DNA of 64,000 nucleotides from Stenotrophomonas maltophilia (GTDB lineage Bacteria > Pseudomonadota > Gammaproteobacteria > Xanthomonadales > Xanthomonadaceae). The translations under genes were made by a program, and so were the position numbers. Location of the stretch: assembly GCF_006974125.1 (NCBI RefSeq), contig NZ_CP037858.1, positions 4,340,001 through 4,404,000 of the forward strand, written 5' to 3'. Below the pieces are notes generated by a model that saw only the letters and a list, made by a program, of their open reading frames with translations, ran no database searches and had not been told where the DNA came from. Each line of letters opens with the position of its first letter. Position 1 is the stretch's first letter. This document shows, piece after piece, positions 9,739 to 18,464 of the stretch.

Positions 9739-11148
9739 TCAGCTCGCGTAGTACAGCTGGTACTCCAGCGGGTGGGTGGCCGCGCGGAACTTGGTCACTT
9801 CCTGCATCTTCAGCGCGATGTAGCCGTCGATGAAGTCATCGCTCATCACGCCGCCGGCCTTCAGGAACTCGCGGTCCTTGTCCAGCGCTTCCAGGGCCTG
9901 GTCCAGCGAGGAGCAGACCTGCGGGATCAGCTTCTCTTCTTCCGGCGGCAGGTCGTACAGGTCCTTGTCGCTCGGTGCGCCCGGGTCGATCTGGTTCTTG
10001 ATGCCGTCCAGGCCGGCCATCATCAGCGCGGTGAAGGTCAGGTAGCCGGACTGGATCGGGTCCGGGAAGCGCATTTCAATGCGGCGTGCCTTCGGGTTGG
10101 ACACCCACGGAATGCGGCACGAGGCCGAGCGGTTGCGGGCCGAATAGGCCAGCATCACCGGCGCTTCGTAGCCCGGCACCAGGCGCTTGTAGCTGTTGGT
10201 GCCCGAGTTGGCGAAGGCATTGATGGCCTTGGCATGCTTGAAGATGCCGCCGATGTACCACAGCGCCAGCTGGCTCAGGCCGCCGTAGCCGTCACCGGAG
10301 AACAGGTTGGTGCCGCCCTTGGACAGCGACTGGTGCACGTGCATGCCGCTGCCGTTGTCGCCGACGATCGGCTTGGGCATGAAGGTGACAGTCTTGCCGT
10401 TGCGGTGCGCGACGTTCTTGATCACGTACTTCATGCGCAGCAGTTCGTCGGCCTTCTGCACCAGGGTGCTGAACTTGGTGCCGATCTCGCACTGGCCGGC
10501 GGTGGCCACTTCATGATGCTGCACTTCCACTTCGATGCCGACCTGTTCCAGGGTCTTGCACATCTCGGCGCGCAGGTCGTGCAGGGTGTCGGTCGGCGGG
10601 ACGGGGAAGTAGCCGCCCTTCACGCCCGGACGGTAACCGCTGTTGGCGCCGTCGTACTTGGCGCCGCTGTTCCACGCCGCTTCTTCCGAGTCGACCTGGA
10701 AGAAGGTGTGGCCCATTTCATTGGCGAAGCGGACCGAGTCGAAGATGAAGAATTCCGGCTCCGGGCCGAAGAACGCGGTTTCGGCGATGCCGGAGGACTT
10801 CAGGTAGGCCTCGGCACGCTTGGCGATGCCGCGCGGGCAGCGGCCGTACGGCTGCATGGTGGCCGGATCGAGGATGTCGCAGCTGATCACGATGGTCGGA
10901 TCGGCGTAGAACGGGTCGACGTAGGCGCTGGCGGTATCCGGCAGCAGCACCATGTCCGATTCGGCGATGCCCTTCCAGCCGGCGATCGAGCTGCCATCGA
11001 ACATCTTGCCTTCTTCGAACAACGACGGCTCGACGATGCTGACCGGGAAGGTCACATGCTGCTCGACGCCACGCATGTCGACAAAGCGCAGGTCGACGAA
11101 CTCGATCTGGTTGTCCTTGATCAGCTTCTCAACGTTTTCCACGGACAT
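9739..11148 (-). CDS. glnA: Glutamine synthetase type I
   Basis: 469 residues, exactly the usual GSI length, starting [20 protein letters not shown]. Catalytic and metal-binding signatures are present: [25 protein letters not shown], the ATP-binding [17 protein letters not shown], and [10 protein letters not shown]. The adenylylation tyrosine lies in [10 protein letters not shown], so the enzyme is probably controlled by GlnE. It makes glutamine from glutamate, ammonium and ATP. GAGGT seven bases before the ATG fixes the start; a 19-residue upstream extension is open but unsupported. A sigma-54 promoter and NtrC-like sites lie just upstream. Confidence 0.98.
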   Translation of the reverse strand: MSVENVEKLIKDNQIEFVDLRFVDMRGVEQHVTFPVSIVEPSLFEEGKMFDGSSIAGWKGIAESDMVLLPDTASAYVDPFYADPTIVISCDILDPATMQPYGRCPRGIAKRAEAYLKSSGIAETAFFGPEPEFFIFDSVRFANEMGHTFFQVDSEEAAWNSGAKYDGANSGYRPGVKGGYFPVPPTDTLHDLRAEMCKTLEQVGIEVEVQHHEVATAGQCEIGTKFSTLVQKADELLRMKYVIKNVAHRNGKTVTFMPKPIVGDNGSGMHVHQSLSKGGTNLFSGDGYGGLSQLALWYIGGIFKHAKAINAFANSGTNSYKRLVPGYEAPVMLAYSARNRSASCRIPWVSNPKARRIEMRFPDPIQSGYLTFTALMMAGLDGIKNQIDPGAPSDKDLYDLPPEEEKLIPQVCSSLDQALEALDKDREFLKAGGVMSDDFIDGYIALKMQEVTKFRAATHPLEYQLYYAS

Positions 11149-11188
11149 CGGTACGACCTCGGATGGGGATGAATGCCTGCTGAGGTAC

Positions 11189-11205
11189 AGCAACGACCGT
11201 GCCAA
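11189..11205 (-). promoter_or_regulatory. Sigma-54 (RpoN) promoter of glnA
   Basis: Minus strand reads TTGGCACGGTCGTTGCT, matching the sigma-54 consensus YTGGCACGRNNNTTGCW at every defined position, with the GG-N10-GC spacing exact. The GC of the -12 element lies about 43 bases before the glnA start. Paired with upstream NtrC-like boxes, this predicts nitrogen-limited induction. Confidence 0.93.
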
Positions 11206-11268
11206 CTTTTCGCTGGCCGCAAGTCATTGATTTCAAAAAGGGCGCTCCGTGGCGGTGCAGAACGGCGC

Positions 11269-11312
11269 GCACCAAACGGGTGCACCCGGCACCAGACGCA
11301 CCCGTTTGGTGC
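11269..11312. promoter_or_regulatory. Two NtrC-like enhancer boxes for glnA
   Basis: GCACCAAACGGGTGC (11269-11283) and GCACCCGTTTGGTGC (11298-11312) each fit the NtrC dyad GCACC-N5-GGTGC perfectly. They are exact reverse complements of each other, and their centres lie 29 bases apart. They lie about 70-110 bases upstream of the sigma-54 -24 element, a normal enhancer distance. The second box is also within about 60 bases of the uppP start on the other strand. Confidence 0.85.
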
Positions 11313-11372
11313 AGCAGGGATCGTCTATCCTCTCGACCTTCTTCCTTCCTGCCGCGCGTGCCCGCACCGTCC

Positions 11373-12167
11373 ATGTCCGACCTGCTCTCCGCCCTGCTGC
11401 TGGGCATCCTCGAAGGCTTGACCGAATTCCTGCCGATCTCCAGCACCGGCCACCTGCTCATCGCCCAGCACTGGCTGGGCGCCCGTTCGGACTTCTTCAA
11501 CATCGTCATCCAGGCCGGTGCGATCGTGGCGGTGGTGCTGGTGTTCCGCCAGCGCCTGCTGCAGCTGGCCACCGGCTTCAACCAGCGTGAGAACCGCGAG
11601 TACGTGTTCAAGCTGGGCGCCGCCTTCCTGGTCACTGCCGTGGTCGGCCTGGTGGTGCGCAAGGCCGGCTGGTCGCTGCCGGAGACGGTCAGCCCGGTGG
11701 CCTGGGCGCTGATCATCGGTGGCGTCTGGATGCTGCTGGTGGAGGCCTATACCGCGCGCCTGCCCGACCGCGACCAGGTGACCTGGACGGTGGCGATCGG
11801 CGTCGGCCTGGCGCAGGTGGTGGCCGGTGTGTTCCCCGGCACCTCGCGCTCGGCCTCGGCGATCTTCCTGGCCATGCTGCTGGGCCTGAGCCGCCGCGCG
11901 GCCGCCGCCGAGTTCGTGTTCCTGGTCGGCATTCCCACCATGTTCGCCGCCAGCGCCTACACCTTCCTGGAGATGGCCAGGGCCGGGCAGCTGGGCAGCG
12001 AAGACTGGACCGACGTGGGCGTGGCCTTCCTTGCCGCGGCCGTCACCGGCTTCGTCGTAGTGAAGTGGCTGATGGGCTACATCAAGTCGCACAGGTTCAC
12101 GGCCTTCGCCATCTACCGCATCGCGCTGGGCGCAGCACTGCTGCTGTGGTTGCCGTCCGGCAGCTGA
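11373..12167 (+). CDS. uppP: Undecaprenyl-diphosphate phosphatase UppP (BacA)
   Basis: 264 residues of mostly hydrophobic helices. The catalytic signatures are both present: GILEGLTEFLPISSTGHL near the N-terminus (Glu and Ser/His of the active site) and VFPGTSRSASAI near residue 170. The enzyme dephosphorylates C55-PP to recycle the lipid carrier for peptidoglycan and confers bacitracin tolerance. The start chosen is MSDLLSALLLG; the reading frame is open further upstream but that part overlaps the glnA regulatory region and is not hydrophobic. No strong ribosome site is visible. It is transcribed divergently from glnA. Confidence 0.95.
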   Translation: MSDLLSALLLGILEGLTEFLPISSTGHLLIAQHWLGARSDFFNIVIQAGAIVAVVLVFRQRLLQLATGFNQRENREYVFKLGAAFLVTAVVGLVVRKAGWSLPETVSPVAWALIIGGVWMLLVEAYTARLPDRDQVTWTVAIGVGLAQVVAGVFPGTSRSASAIFLAMLLGLSRRAAAAEFVFLVGIPTMFAASAYTFLEMARAGQLGSEDWTDVGVAFLAAAVTGFVVVKWLMGYIKSHRFTAFAIYRIALGAALLLWLPSGS

Positions 12168-12240
12168 ACAGCGCCGGGGCACGGTAACCCCGTTGCCGGC
12201 CCCACCCCGTTTCCCCCACGGTTCCCCAAGGAGAATCACC

Positions 12241-13068
12241 ATGAACCGCAAGCTCACCCTGCTCCTCCCGCTGGCCCTGATGGCCGCCTGCAGCCAGACC
12301 CCGGCCCCGGCCGGCACCGGTGGCGACGACGTGGCCCCGGCCGCGGCCAAGGCAGCAGACCAGCAGACGCTGGCGCACCTGGACGCGCAGCGCCTGCAGA
12401 GCCAGCACTGGCTGCTGCAGCAGGCCACCGCCGCCGACGGCAAGCGCATCGACGCGCTGTTCGCCCGCGAAGACAAGCCGGTCACCCTGGACTTCGCTGA
12501 TGGCCGCCTGTCGGTCAGCAACGCCTGCAACCACATGGGTGGCGGCTACACCCTGGCCGACGGCAAGCTGACGGTCAGTGCGATGGCCTCGACCATGATG
12601 GCCTGCACCGACAAGGCGCTGATGGCGCTGGACGAGGCCGTGTCGAGCCGCCTGCAGGGCGAGCTGAAGGCCGAGCAGGACGCCGACGGCAAGCTGACCT
12701 TGACCAACGCCGAGGGCGACAAGCTGGTCTTCAACCCGGAACCGACCGCTGAAACCCGCTACGGCGGCGCCGGCGAAACCGTGTTCCTGGAAGTGGCCGC
12801 CAAAACCGAGAAGTGCTCGCACCCGCTGATCCCGGACTACCAGTGCCTGCAGGTGCGTGAGGTGAAGTTCGACGACAAGGGCCTGAAGCAGGGTGAGCCG
12901 GGCAAGTTCGAGAACTTCTACGGCAACATCGAGGGCTACACCCACGAAGACGGCGTGCGCAACGTGGTGCGCGTGAAGCGCTACGAGGTGAAGAACCCGC
13001 CGGCCGATGCGCCGTCGCAGGCGTACGTGCTGGACATGGTGGTCGAGTCGGCCATCGAGAAGAAATAA
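12241..13068 (+). CDS. Lipoprotein with META and DUF4377 domains
   Basis: 275 residues beginning MNRKLTLLLPLALMAACSQT, a lipoprotein signal with Cys17 as the likely lipidated residue. AAGGAG seven bases before the ATG is a strong ribosome site. Residues about 35-165 form a META/HslJ-like domain (NACNHMGGGYTL, MASTMMACTDKALM). Residues about 170-275 match DUF4377 (YQCLQVREVKF, NFYGNIEGYTHEDGVRNVVRVKRYEV). Function is unknown, probably envelope-associated stress tolerance. The next gene, at 13211, is a paralog of its META half. Confidence 0.85.
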   Translation: MNRKLTLLLPLALMAACSQTPAPAGTGGDDVAPAAAKAADQQTLAHLDAQRLQSQHWLLQQATAADGKRIDALFAREDKPVTLDFADGRLSVSNACNHMGGGYTLADGKLTVSAMASTMMACTDKALMALDEAVSSRLQGELKAEQDADGKLTLTNAEGDKLVFNPEPTAETRYGGAGETVFLEVAAKTEKCSHPLIPDYQCLQVREVKFDDKGLKQGEPGKFENFYGNIEGYTHEDGVRNVVRVKRYEVKNPPADAPSQAYVLDMVVESAIEKK

Positions 13069-13076
13069 AACGATGG

Positions 13077-13104
13077 AAGGGCGGCCGAGAGGCCGCCCTT
13101 CTTC
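13077..13104 (+). terminator. Intrinsic terminator of the META/DUF4377 gene
   Basis: Perfect 10-bp stem AAGGGCGGCC / GGCCGCCCTT with a GAGA tetraloop, followed by CTTC, starting eight bases after the stop codon. Strong stem, short T-tract. Confidence 0.8.
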
Positions 13105-13110
13105 ATGGTC

Positions 13111-13189
13111 GGTAGAGCCGGCCGCTGGCCGGCTGCCCTGCGGGGCACCGCCAACACACGGATGTTGCCGGCCAGCGGCCGGCACTACC
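13111..13189. repeat. SMAG hairpin pair
   Basis: Two REP-like hairpins in inverted orientation: GGTAGAGCCGGCCGCTGG... (13111-13134) and its mirror ending GGCCGGCACTACC (13167-13189). This is the sequence class described as SMAG in Stenotrophomonas maltophilia. Confidence 0.85.
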
Positions 13190-13210
13190 CGGATGCATCG
13201 GGAGATTGGC

Positions 13211-13678
13211 ATGAAGCACGTCCCCGTCCTCATCATTGCTGCGCTGCTGGCCATGTCCGCGGATGTGGCCGCTGCCAGCACGCCCGGTACCGATCGGCTC
13301 GAAACACGCCTGTGGCAACTGGCGCGCGCCACAGATGCGCAGGGCCGGCGCATCGATGCCTTGTTCGTCCGCGGCCACGCGCCCTATACGCTGCGCTTCC
13401 AGCCCGGTTACATGAGCGAATTGAACCTCTGCAACCACGTCAGCAACGAGTACCGGCTGCAGGGCAACCTGCTGATCCTGCGCAACGGCGTGCAGACCAC
13501 GGCCCAGTGCATCGATCAGGGCATGACCATGCAGCAGGAACGCGCGGGAATGCTGATGCGCGGTGGACATTCGGCGCCGACGCTTGCGTTGGATGACCAC
13601 GGCGTGCTGGTGCTGCGCAATGCGCAGGGCGACATCGCGGTGTTCGAACCGGTGGCGCTGCAAGCGGATGGAAGGTAG
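13211..13678 (+). CDS. Small secreted META-domain protein
   Basis: 155 residues with a signal peptide (MKHVPVLIIAALLAMSADVAAAS). It is paralogous to the META half of the gene at 12241: both share the RRIDALFVRG/KRIDALFARE segment, a Leu-x-x-CNH motif (LNLCNHVSNEYRL) and a later Thr/Met-x-x-Cys motif (TTAQCIDQGM). GGGAGATTGGC precedes the ATG. It lacks the DUF4377 half and has a plain signal peptide instead of a clear lipobox. The TAG stop lies within the following SMAG repeat, so the last codons border repeat DNA. Function is unknown. Confidence 0.7.
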   Translation: MKHVPVLIIAALLAMSADVAAASTPGTDRLETRLWQLARATDAQGRRIDALFVRGHAPYTLRFQPGYMSELNLCNHVSNEYRLQGNLLILRNGVQTTAQCIDQGMTMQQERAGMLMRGGHSAPTLALDDHGVLVLRNAQGDIAVFEPVALQADGR

Positions 13679-13753
13679 AGCCGGCCGCTGGCCGGCATCT
13701 TCCCTGTGTTGCCGCCATTGCCTGCAGCAGCCGGCCAGCGGCCGGCTCTACCC
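13674..13753. repeat. SMAG hairpin pair between convergent genes
   Basis: Inverted pair of REP hairpins at 13674-13696 and 13730-13753, filling the gap between the META gene and the convergent PEBP gene. The first repeat contributes the TAG stop (13676-13678) of the META gene. Pairs at convergent ends may act as bidirectional terminators or protect mRNA ends. Confidence 0.85.
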
Positions 13754-13763
13754 GGTGTGCTGC

Positions 13764-14375
13764 TCAGCCCAGCGCCGGGTTCAACGTGTAGGTGCCGTGC
13801 AGTGCGGCTTCGGCCAGCACGTGGCCGTGCATGGCGCGGTACGCATCGGCGGCGGTGAAGCGCTGCGGCAGGTCCAGTGACGCCACGTCCAGCGCGAATA
13901 CCCGGAAGAAATAGCGGTGCATGCGCTCGTCGTTGAACGGCGGATACGGGCCGTCATAGCCCAGGTAATCACCGGCCATGTCCGGGTTGCCCGCGAACCA
14001 GCCGGTGAAGTCGTTCAGACCCTGGCGGCTGCCGGCCGGGCCGGCGGGTGCGGGCTTGCCCTTCACCACGAAGCCGTCGCTGCAGCTGCCAGCGGCGATC
14101 TCCTGCACCGTGGCCGGGATATCGGCCATCACCCAATGCACGAAATCGCAGCGCGGCTGGTCGCGCGGCACGCTCATGTCGCTGCGGCCAACCGTCTCCG
14201 GCACGGTCGGTACGTCCGGGTCCACGCACACCAGCAGGAACGAACGGGTGCCGGCCGGCGCCCCGCTCCAGGCCAGGTGCGGGTTGCGGTCCGGGGCGAA
14301 ACCGCTTGCGTCGCCCGCGGCGAACTCACGATCAATCGGTGCGCCGTTGGTCAGGCTGTGGCTGGTCAACTGCAT
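13764..14375 (-). CDS. YbhB/YbcL family phosphatidylethanolamine-binding-like protein
   Basis: 203 residues from MQLTSHSLTNGAPID, with GAGGAGA five bases before the ATG. Family motifs are present: DRNPHLAWSGAPAGTRSFLLVCVDPDVP and the ligand-pocket CDFVHWVMADIP. The C-terminal FRVFALDVASLDLP also fits. Bacterial members (Raf-kinase-inhibitor-like proteins) have no firmly established substrate. It starts 10 bases after the TPR-sulfotransferase stop, with its ribosome site overlapping the end of that gene, so the two are probably translated from one message. Confidence 0.9.
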   Translation of the reverse strand: MQLTSHSLTNGAPIDREFAAGDASGFAPDRNPHLAWSGAPAGTRSFLLVCVDPDVPTVPETVGRSDMSVPRDQPRCDFVHWVMADIPATVQEIAAGSCSDGFVVKGKPAPAGPAGSRQGLNDFTGWFAGNPDMAGDYLGYDGPYPPFNDERMHRYFFRVFALDVASLDLPQRFTAADAYRAMHGHVLAEAALHGTYTLNPALG

Positions 14376-14385
14376 CGGACTCTCC

Positions 14386-16455
14386 TCACTCTTCCGGGTA
14401 ACCCAGGCGCACCGCAACCGGGGTGAGCTGGGCGAAGGCGGCGCTCATCACGTCGCGGTAGTTGCGCCAATGACCGGCAGGCAGGCGCGGGGCTCCCAGC
14501 TGTGCCGCCGGCGGCATCGGCCGCTCGAACAGGCGACCCAGCAGTTCGGCCATCGCCTGCGGATCATTGCCGATCTGGTCGATGCGCAGCAGCACGTGCG
14601 GGTACAGGTCGTCCTCATGCAGCGTGGCGATCTGGTTCAGCGCGCGGGTCAGCCATTCACTGGCTTCGGCCAACGACGTCATCGCCAGCGGCGCGGCGGC
14701 ACCGTAGGCCACCCAGTCCAGCAGCATGTCGCGCGGGTCGCGCAGCACCAGCACCAGGCGGCCCTGTGGCAGCTGCGGGCGCAGCGCCCACAGCAGCGCG
14801 TTATCCCACCACAGCAGCCAGTCGATCACGGTGTCGCTCTGCAGGCCACGTGCCGGCAGCTGTTCACGCCAGCGCTGCACCAGCCGCTCCGGCGTCAGCA
14901 CGCCCGAGGCCAGGTCCTGCAGCGTGTTGTAGTTCTGGAACGCGTCATCGGGCGGCGTGTTGGTGTAGCGGTCGCTGCGCAGCACCGGGCTGGCAGCAGC
15001 CAGGCCGGTTGCCACGCGCTCCACGCCCGAACCCGGCGCGCCCCAGAGGAAGATCGGCGCGGAGCTGGCATCGCCGTCGATGCTGCCCTTGTCCGGCCAG
15101 CTCGGCGGGGACTTGGCCTGCGGCGGCAGTGGCAAGCGCTGCGACGCCTGGTCGGCCTGCAGCGACAGCCACGTGCGCAGCGCGTCCTGCGGCTGCCCGG
15201 CGCGGTCCTGGATCTCGCCCATCCACGTCCGCAGGTCGGCACGATGGTCTTCCGGCGCCAGCTCGATCAGCGCCTGCACGCGGGCCACGGCGGCGGCGGG
15301 ATCGCGCTGCAGCAGGCCTTCGACCAGGCGGGTCTCGCCGCTGACGCGGCCCGGTTCCAGGCTGACGATGCGTTCGGCGATCGCTTCGGCCTGAGCGTGT
15401 TCGCCGACCATGTCATGCAGGCGCAGGCGCGCCTCCAGGGCCGGCAGATGCGCGGGCATCGCCGCCATCCAGCGCTCGACCGCGGTCACGGCGCTTTCGC
15501 TGCCCACCTGCTCGATGGCCAGGCGTGCCAGCCACACGTCGTGCAGCTGGTCATTGGCATCCAGTACCGCATCCAGGCGTGCACGTGCTTCATCCTCTCG
15601 CCCCAGGCGCTGCCATGACATCAGCAGCAGCTGCAGCACCTGGCGGTCTTCCGGCTGCGTCTCCAGCAGCGGCAGCAGGTAGTCCAGGGCCTGCAGCGGC
15701 TGGCCATTGCGCAGCGACAGTTCACCCGCCAGGCGGCGCATCGACGGTACGTCCATCTCTGGCTGCTGCAGCGCCACCTGCATCGCTTCGGCGGCGGCCG
15801 GCACGTTGCCCTGGCGCAGTGCCAGCTGCACCACCAGGCCGTGCAGCGAGGACAGCGACGGATTGAGTTCCAGCACGCGGCGGAACGACTGCTCTGCAAA
15901 CGCCAGCATGTCCTTGCCCAGGTAGGCGAAGCCCAGCGCGTACAGCACGCGGGTATCGTCCGGCAGTGCCTTGCTGGCAGCCGACAGCAGCGCCAGTGCG
16001 CGGTCGGCATCACCGCGGCGCAGTGCAACCATGCCGTCGATGGTCAGCAGCTCCGGATGGTCCGGCTCCACGCGCGCGGCCAGGGTCGAGATGCGCTGCG
16101 CTTCGTCGAAGTCATTGCGGCCGATCGCCAGGTGCGCCTGCATCAGATAGGCGGAGAACGAGTTCGGATCGAGGCCGGTGGTGCGCACCAGTGCTTCGTC
16201 GGCACCCTCGAACTGGCGCAGTGCCAGCAGCAGGCCGGCATGCTGCAGGTGCAGCTGGGCGTCGTCCGGGGCCAGCCGCAGCGCCTGCTGCAGGGCCTCC
16301 ATCGCCTCCTCGGCGTTGCCCTGCTGCTGCAGCGCAAGCGCCAGCCAGCGGTGGGCGTTGGCCTGGCCGGGTTCGTCATGGGTCCACGCCTGGGCCAGCT
16401 GCACGGCCTGGTCGGCCTGGTTCTGGCGCAACGCTTGGATGATCTGGTCTTGCAT
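14386..16455 (-). CDS. TPR protein with C-terminal sulfotransferase-like domain
   Basis: 689 residues from MQDQIIQALRQNQ. Residues 1-450 are tetratricopeptide helices (WLALALQQQGNAEEAMEALQQALRL, YALGFAYLGKDMLAFAEQSFRRVLEL). Residues 475-689 resemble the TPR-linked sulfotransferase fold: PIFLWGAPGSGVERVATGL stands where the PAPS 5'-phosphosulfate loop would be, and LVLVLRDPRDMLLDW where the 3'-phosphate site would be. The loop is degenerate (GAPGSGVE instead of PRSGTT), so catalysis is uncertain. No signal peptide is seen. A TACAAT hexamer about 30 bases upstream, inside a small cccgc/gcggg palindrome, could be a -10 element. Confidence 0.8.
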   Translation of the reverse strand: MQDQIIQALRQNQADQAVQLAQAWTHDEPGQANAHRWLALALQQQGNAEEAMEALQQALRLAPDDAQLHLQHAGLLLALRQFEGADEALVRTTGLDPNSFSAYLMQAHLAIGRNDFDEAQRISTLAARVEPDHPELLTIDGMVALRRGDADRALALLSAASKALPDDTRVLYALGFAYLGKDMLAFAEQSFRRVLELNPSLSSLHGLVVQLALRQGNVPAAAEAMQVALQQPEMDVPSMRRLAGELSLRNGQPLQALDYLLPLLETQPEDRQVLQLLLMSWQRLGREDEARARLDAVLDANDQLHDVWLARLAIEQVGSESAVTAVERWMAAMPAHLPALEARLRLHDMVGEHAQAEAIAERIVSLEPGRVSGETRLVEGLLQRDPAAAVARVQALIELAPEDHRADLRTWMGEIQDRAGQPQDALRTWLSLQADQASQRLPLPPQAKSPPSWPDKGSIDGDASSAPIFLWGAPGSGVERVATGLAAASPVLRSDRYTNTPPDDAFQNYNTLQDLASGVLTPERLVQRWREQLPARGLQSDTVIDWLLWWDNALLWALRPQLPQGRLVLVLRDPRDMLLDWVAYGAAAPLAMTSLAEASEWLTRALNQIATLHEDDLYPHVLLRIDQIGNDPQAMAELLGRLFERPMPPAAQLGAPRLPAGHWRNYRDVMSAAFAQLTPVAVRLGYPEE

Positions 16456-16511
16456 GGCAGTCCGGTTCAAGTGCAAACCCGCATTGTAGCGGGCTGCGCG
16501 CTGCCGCCGGT

Positions 16512-17546
16512 TCAGGCCCGCAGAACCCGCCGCAGGCGCTGCGCCACCCAGCGCTCGGAGAAACCGTCGCCACGCCAGTTCTCGATGAAACCGCAGTGGC
16601 CGCCCCAGCAGGCGGTTTCCAGGTGCGCCTGGCGCGGCAGCTGCCAGTTGTTGAAGGTGGCATATGGGATCACCGGGTCATCCTGCGCCATCAGGATGTC
16701 GGCCGGTACCTGCAGGGTCGACAGGCGATCGCCGGCAATCGAGTAGCCGTCGAAATAGGCCTGCAGCGAACCGAAGCTGGTGTGGCGCTCGACCAGCCAG
16801 GCGGTCAGCGCGCGGATGTCCAGCTTCAGCACGCGGTCGTCGCAGTCGCTCAGCTCGGGGAACAGGTCGCGCTTGCGGCGCAGCGAACCGGCCCACTTGC
16901 GGCGGAAGTACCAGTCGTACATCGCCGGTCCGTTCTCGATGCTTTCCATGGTCAGCGCCGGGTCCAGCACCGGGCACACCGAGGCCACGCGCTGCAGCGG
17001 CACGCCGGCGGCCGGTGCACGCAGGGCCAGGCGCAGCACGAAGTTGCCGCCCAGCGAGTAGCCGGCGGCCACCAGCGGCAGCTGCGGCCAGCGCTGGGCG
17101 ACGTCACCCGCGGCGTGCACCACTTCGTCGATCAGGTTGGAGTGGAAGATGCCGGGGTTGAGGTGATGGGTGTTGCCGTGGTCGCGGAAGTTCAGTCGCA
17201 CCACGTCGAAGCCCTGTTCCAGCATGCGCGCGGCCGCCATCCGCATGTAGCTGGATTCGGCACTGCCTTCCCAGCCATGCAGCAGCAGCGCGATGCCCTT
17301 TGGCTCCCGGCCTTCGACATGGCTGTGCCAGCCCTGCAGGCGAACGCCATCGCCGCCATCCAGGATCAGCTCCTCGCTGACCGCACCGGTGGCGGCCAGC
17401 AGCAGCAGGCCACGCTGGAGGCGCATGCGACTGGAGCTGAGCATCGACTGCAGGTGGGGATTGCGCAGCCAGCGCGGTGGCTGGTAGTCAGCCGCATGCA
17501 GCGTCGGCGTACCGGCGTCCAGGACAGGTGGCGGGATCAGGGCCAC
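16512..17546 (-). CDS. YheT family alpha/beta hydrolase
   Basis: 344 residues from a GTG at 17546 with GTGAGG as ribosome site, seven bases after the acyltransferase stop. Catalytic triad candidates: Ser in the nucleophile elbow AAGYSLGGNFVLRL, Asp in ILMAQDDPVIP, His in CWGGHCGFIENW. The oxyanion region is LLLHGWEGSAESSYM and the N-terminus has the family phrase RNPHLQSMLSSS. Members are probably esterases or lipases of unknown substrate. Coupling to an acyltransferase fits a role in lipid handling. Confidence 0.92.
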   Translation of the reverse strand: MALIPPPVLDAGTPTLHAADYQPPRWLRNPHLQSMLSSSRMRLQRGLLLLAATGAVSEELILDGGDGVRLQGWHSHVEGREPKGIALLLHGWEGSAESSYMRMAAARMLEQGFDVVRLNFRDHGNTHHLNPGIFHSNLIDEVVHAAGDVAQRWPQLPLVAAGYSLGGNFVLRLALRAPAAGVPLQRVASVCPVLDPALTMESIENGPAMYDWYFRRKWAGSLRRKRDLFPELSDCDDRVLKLDIRALTAWLVERHTSFGSLQAYFDGYSIAGDRLSTLQVPADILMAQDDPVIPYATFNNWQLPRQAHLETACWGGHCGFIENWRGDGFSERWVAQRLRRVLRA

Positions 17547-17553
17547 CGCAGCC

Positions 17554-18345
17554 TCACCCGGTGCTCATGGCCGCCACGATGCGCGCGCGCGAGGTTTCCG
17601 CGATGCGCCGACGGCCTTCCAGGTCCTGTGCACCGATCGGTGCCAGGAAGTGCACTTCCGCACGTCGCGCCGGCTCGCCGAGCAGGCGCAGGAAATTGGC
17701 GAAGAAGCTTTCGTTCGGGCCGAACGCGACGATGGTCTGCGCGCCGCCCTTCACCCCGTATACCAGTGCCACCGGCTGCACCGGCACGCCGGTCTCGACC
17801 GCAGCCTGGAAGATGCGGGCGTGGAACGGGCCCACTTCGTGACCGCCGCGGGTCCGCCCCTCCGGGAACACGCCCACGGCCTTGCCCTCGCGCAGGCGGT
17901 CGGCCATCACCTGCATCACGCCACCGAGCGATTCGGTGTTGCCTCGCTGGTGGAAGATGGTCTGGCCGCGCGCGGCAAGCCAACCCACCAGCGGCCAGCT
18001 GGCGATCTCGCGCTTGGCGACGAAGCCCATCATGCGCTGGCTGTGCAGGATGCAGATATCGACCCAGCTGACATGGTTGGCCACGAACAGCACGGCACCG
18101 GGCAGTGGCGCGCCGATCTGCGTCAGGCGGAAGCCGAAGATCCACATCAGCCCACCCTGCCACCAGTTGACCACCTTGGCGCCGAAGGTCGCCTCGCCCA
18201 CGCGCAGCTCGCCCCACGGCGGAAGCATGCCGATCAGGATGAGCGGCAGGAACACGATGATGTGGACCAACAGCAGCGGTACGCGGTACAGGTAACGGCA
18301 CACACGCGCCACGCCGCCACGGGGGGCCGGAGTGGGGGAAGTCAT
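17554..18345 (-). CDS. 1-acyl-glycerol-3-phosphate acyltransferase-like protein
   Basis: 263 residues with an N-terminal membrane segment (YRVPLLLVHIIVFLPLILIGML). The acyltransferase motifs are block I NHVSWVD (HX4D), block III GVFPEGRTRGG and block IV VPVQPVALVYG. The enzyme would acylate lysophosphatidic acid or another glycerolipid at the inner membrane. An in-frame ATG at 18372 is an alternative start; neither has a convincing ribosome site. The YheT hydrolase follows after seven bases. The 119 bases before the next upstream gene show nothing further. Confidence 0.9.
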   Translation of the reverse strand: MTSPTPAPRGGVARVCRYLYRVPLLLVHIIVFLPLILIGMLPPWGELRVGEATFGAKVVNWWQGGLMWIFGFRLTQIGAPLPGAVLFVANHVSWVDICILHSQRMMGFVAKREIASWPLVGWLAARGQTIFHQRGNTESLGGVMQVMADRLREGKAVGVFPEGRTRGGHEVGPFHARIFQAAVETGVPVQPVALVYGVKGGAQTIVAFGPNESFFANFLRLLGEPARRAEVHFLAPIGAQDLEGRRRIAETSRARIVAAMSTG

Positions 18346-18464
18346 CCGCGCACGATACCGGAGGGCCGTCATCGCTGCCAGCCGATTTAGGCCATAACAG
18401 CCATCGACCGGGGCAATCGGCGGGGAACGCTGGGTTCCGCCGCCGTCAACGAGCCCCGCGGAGC

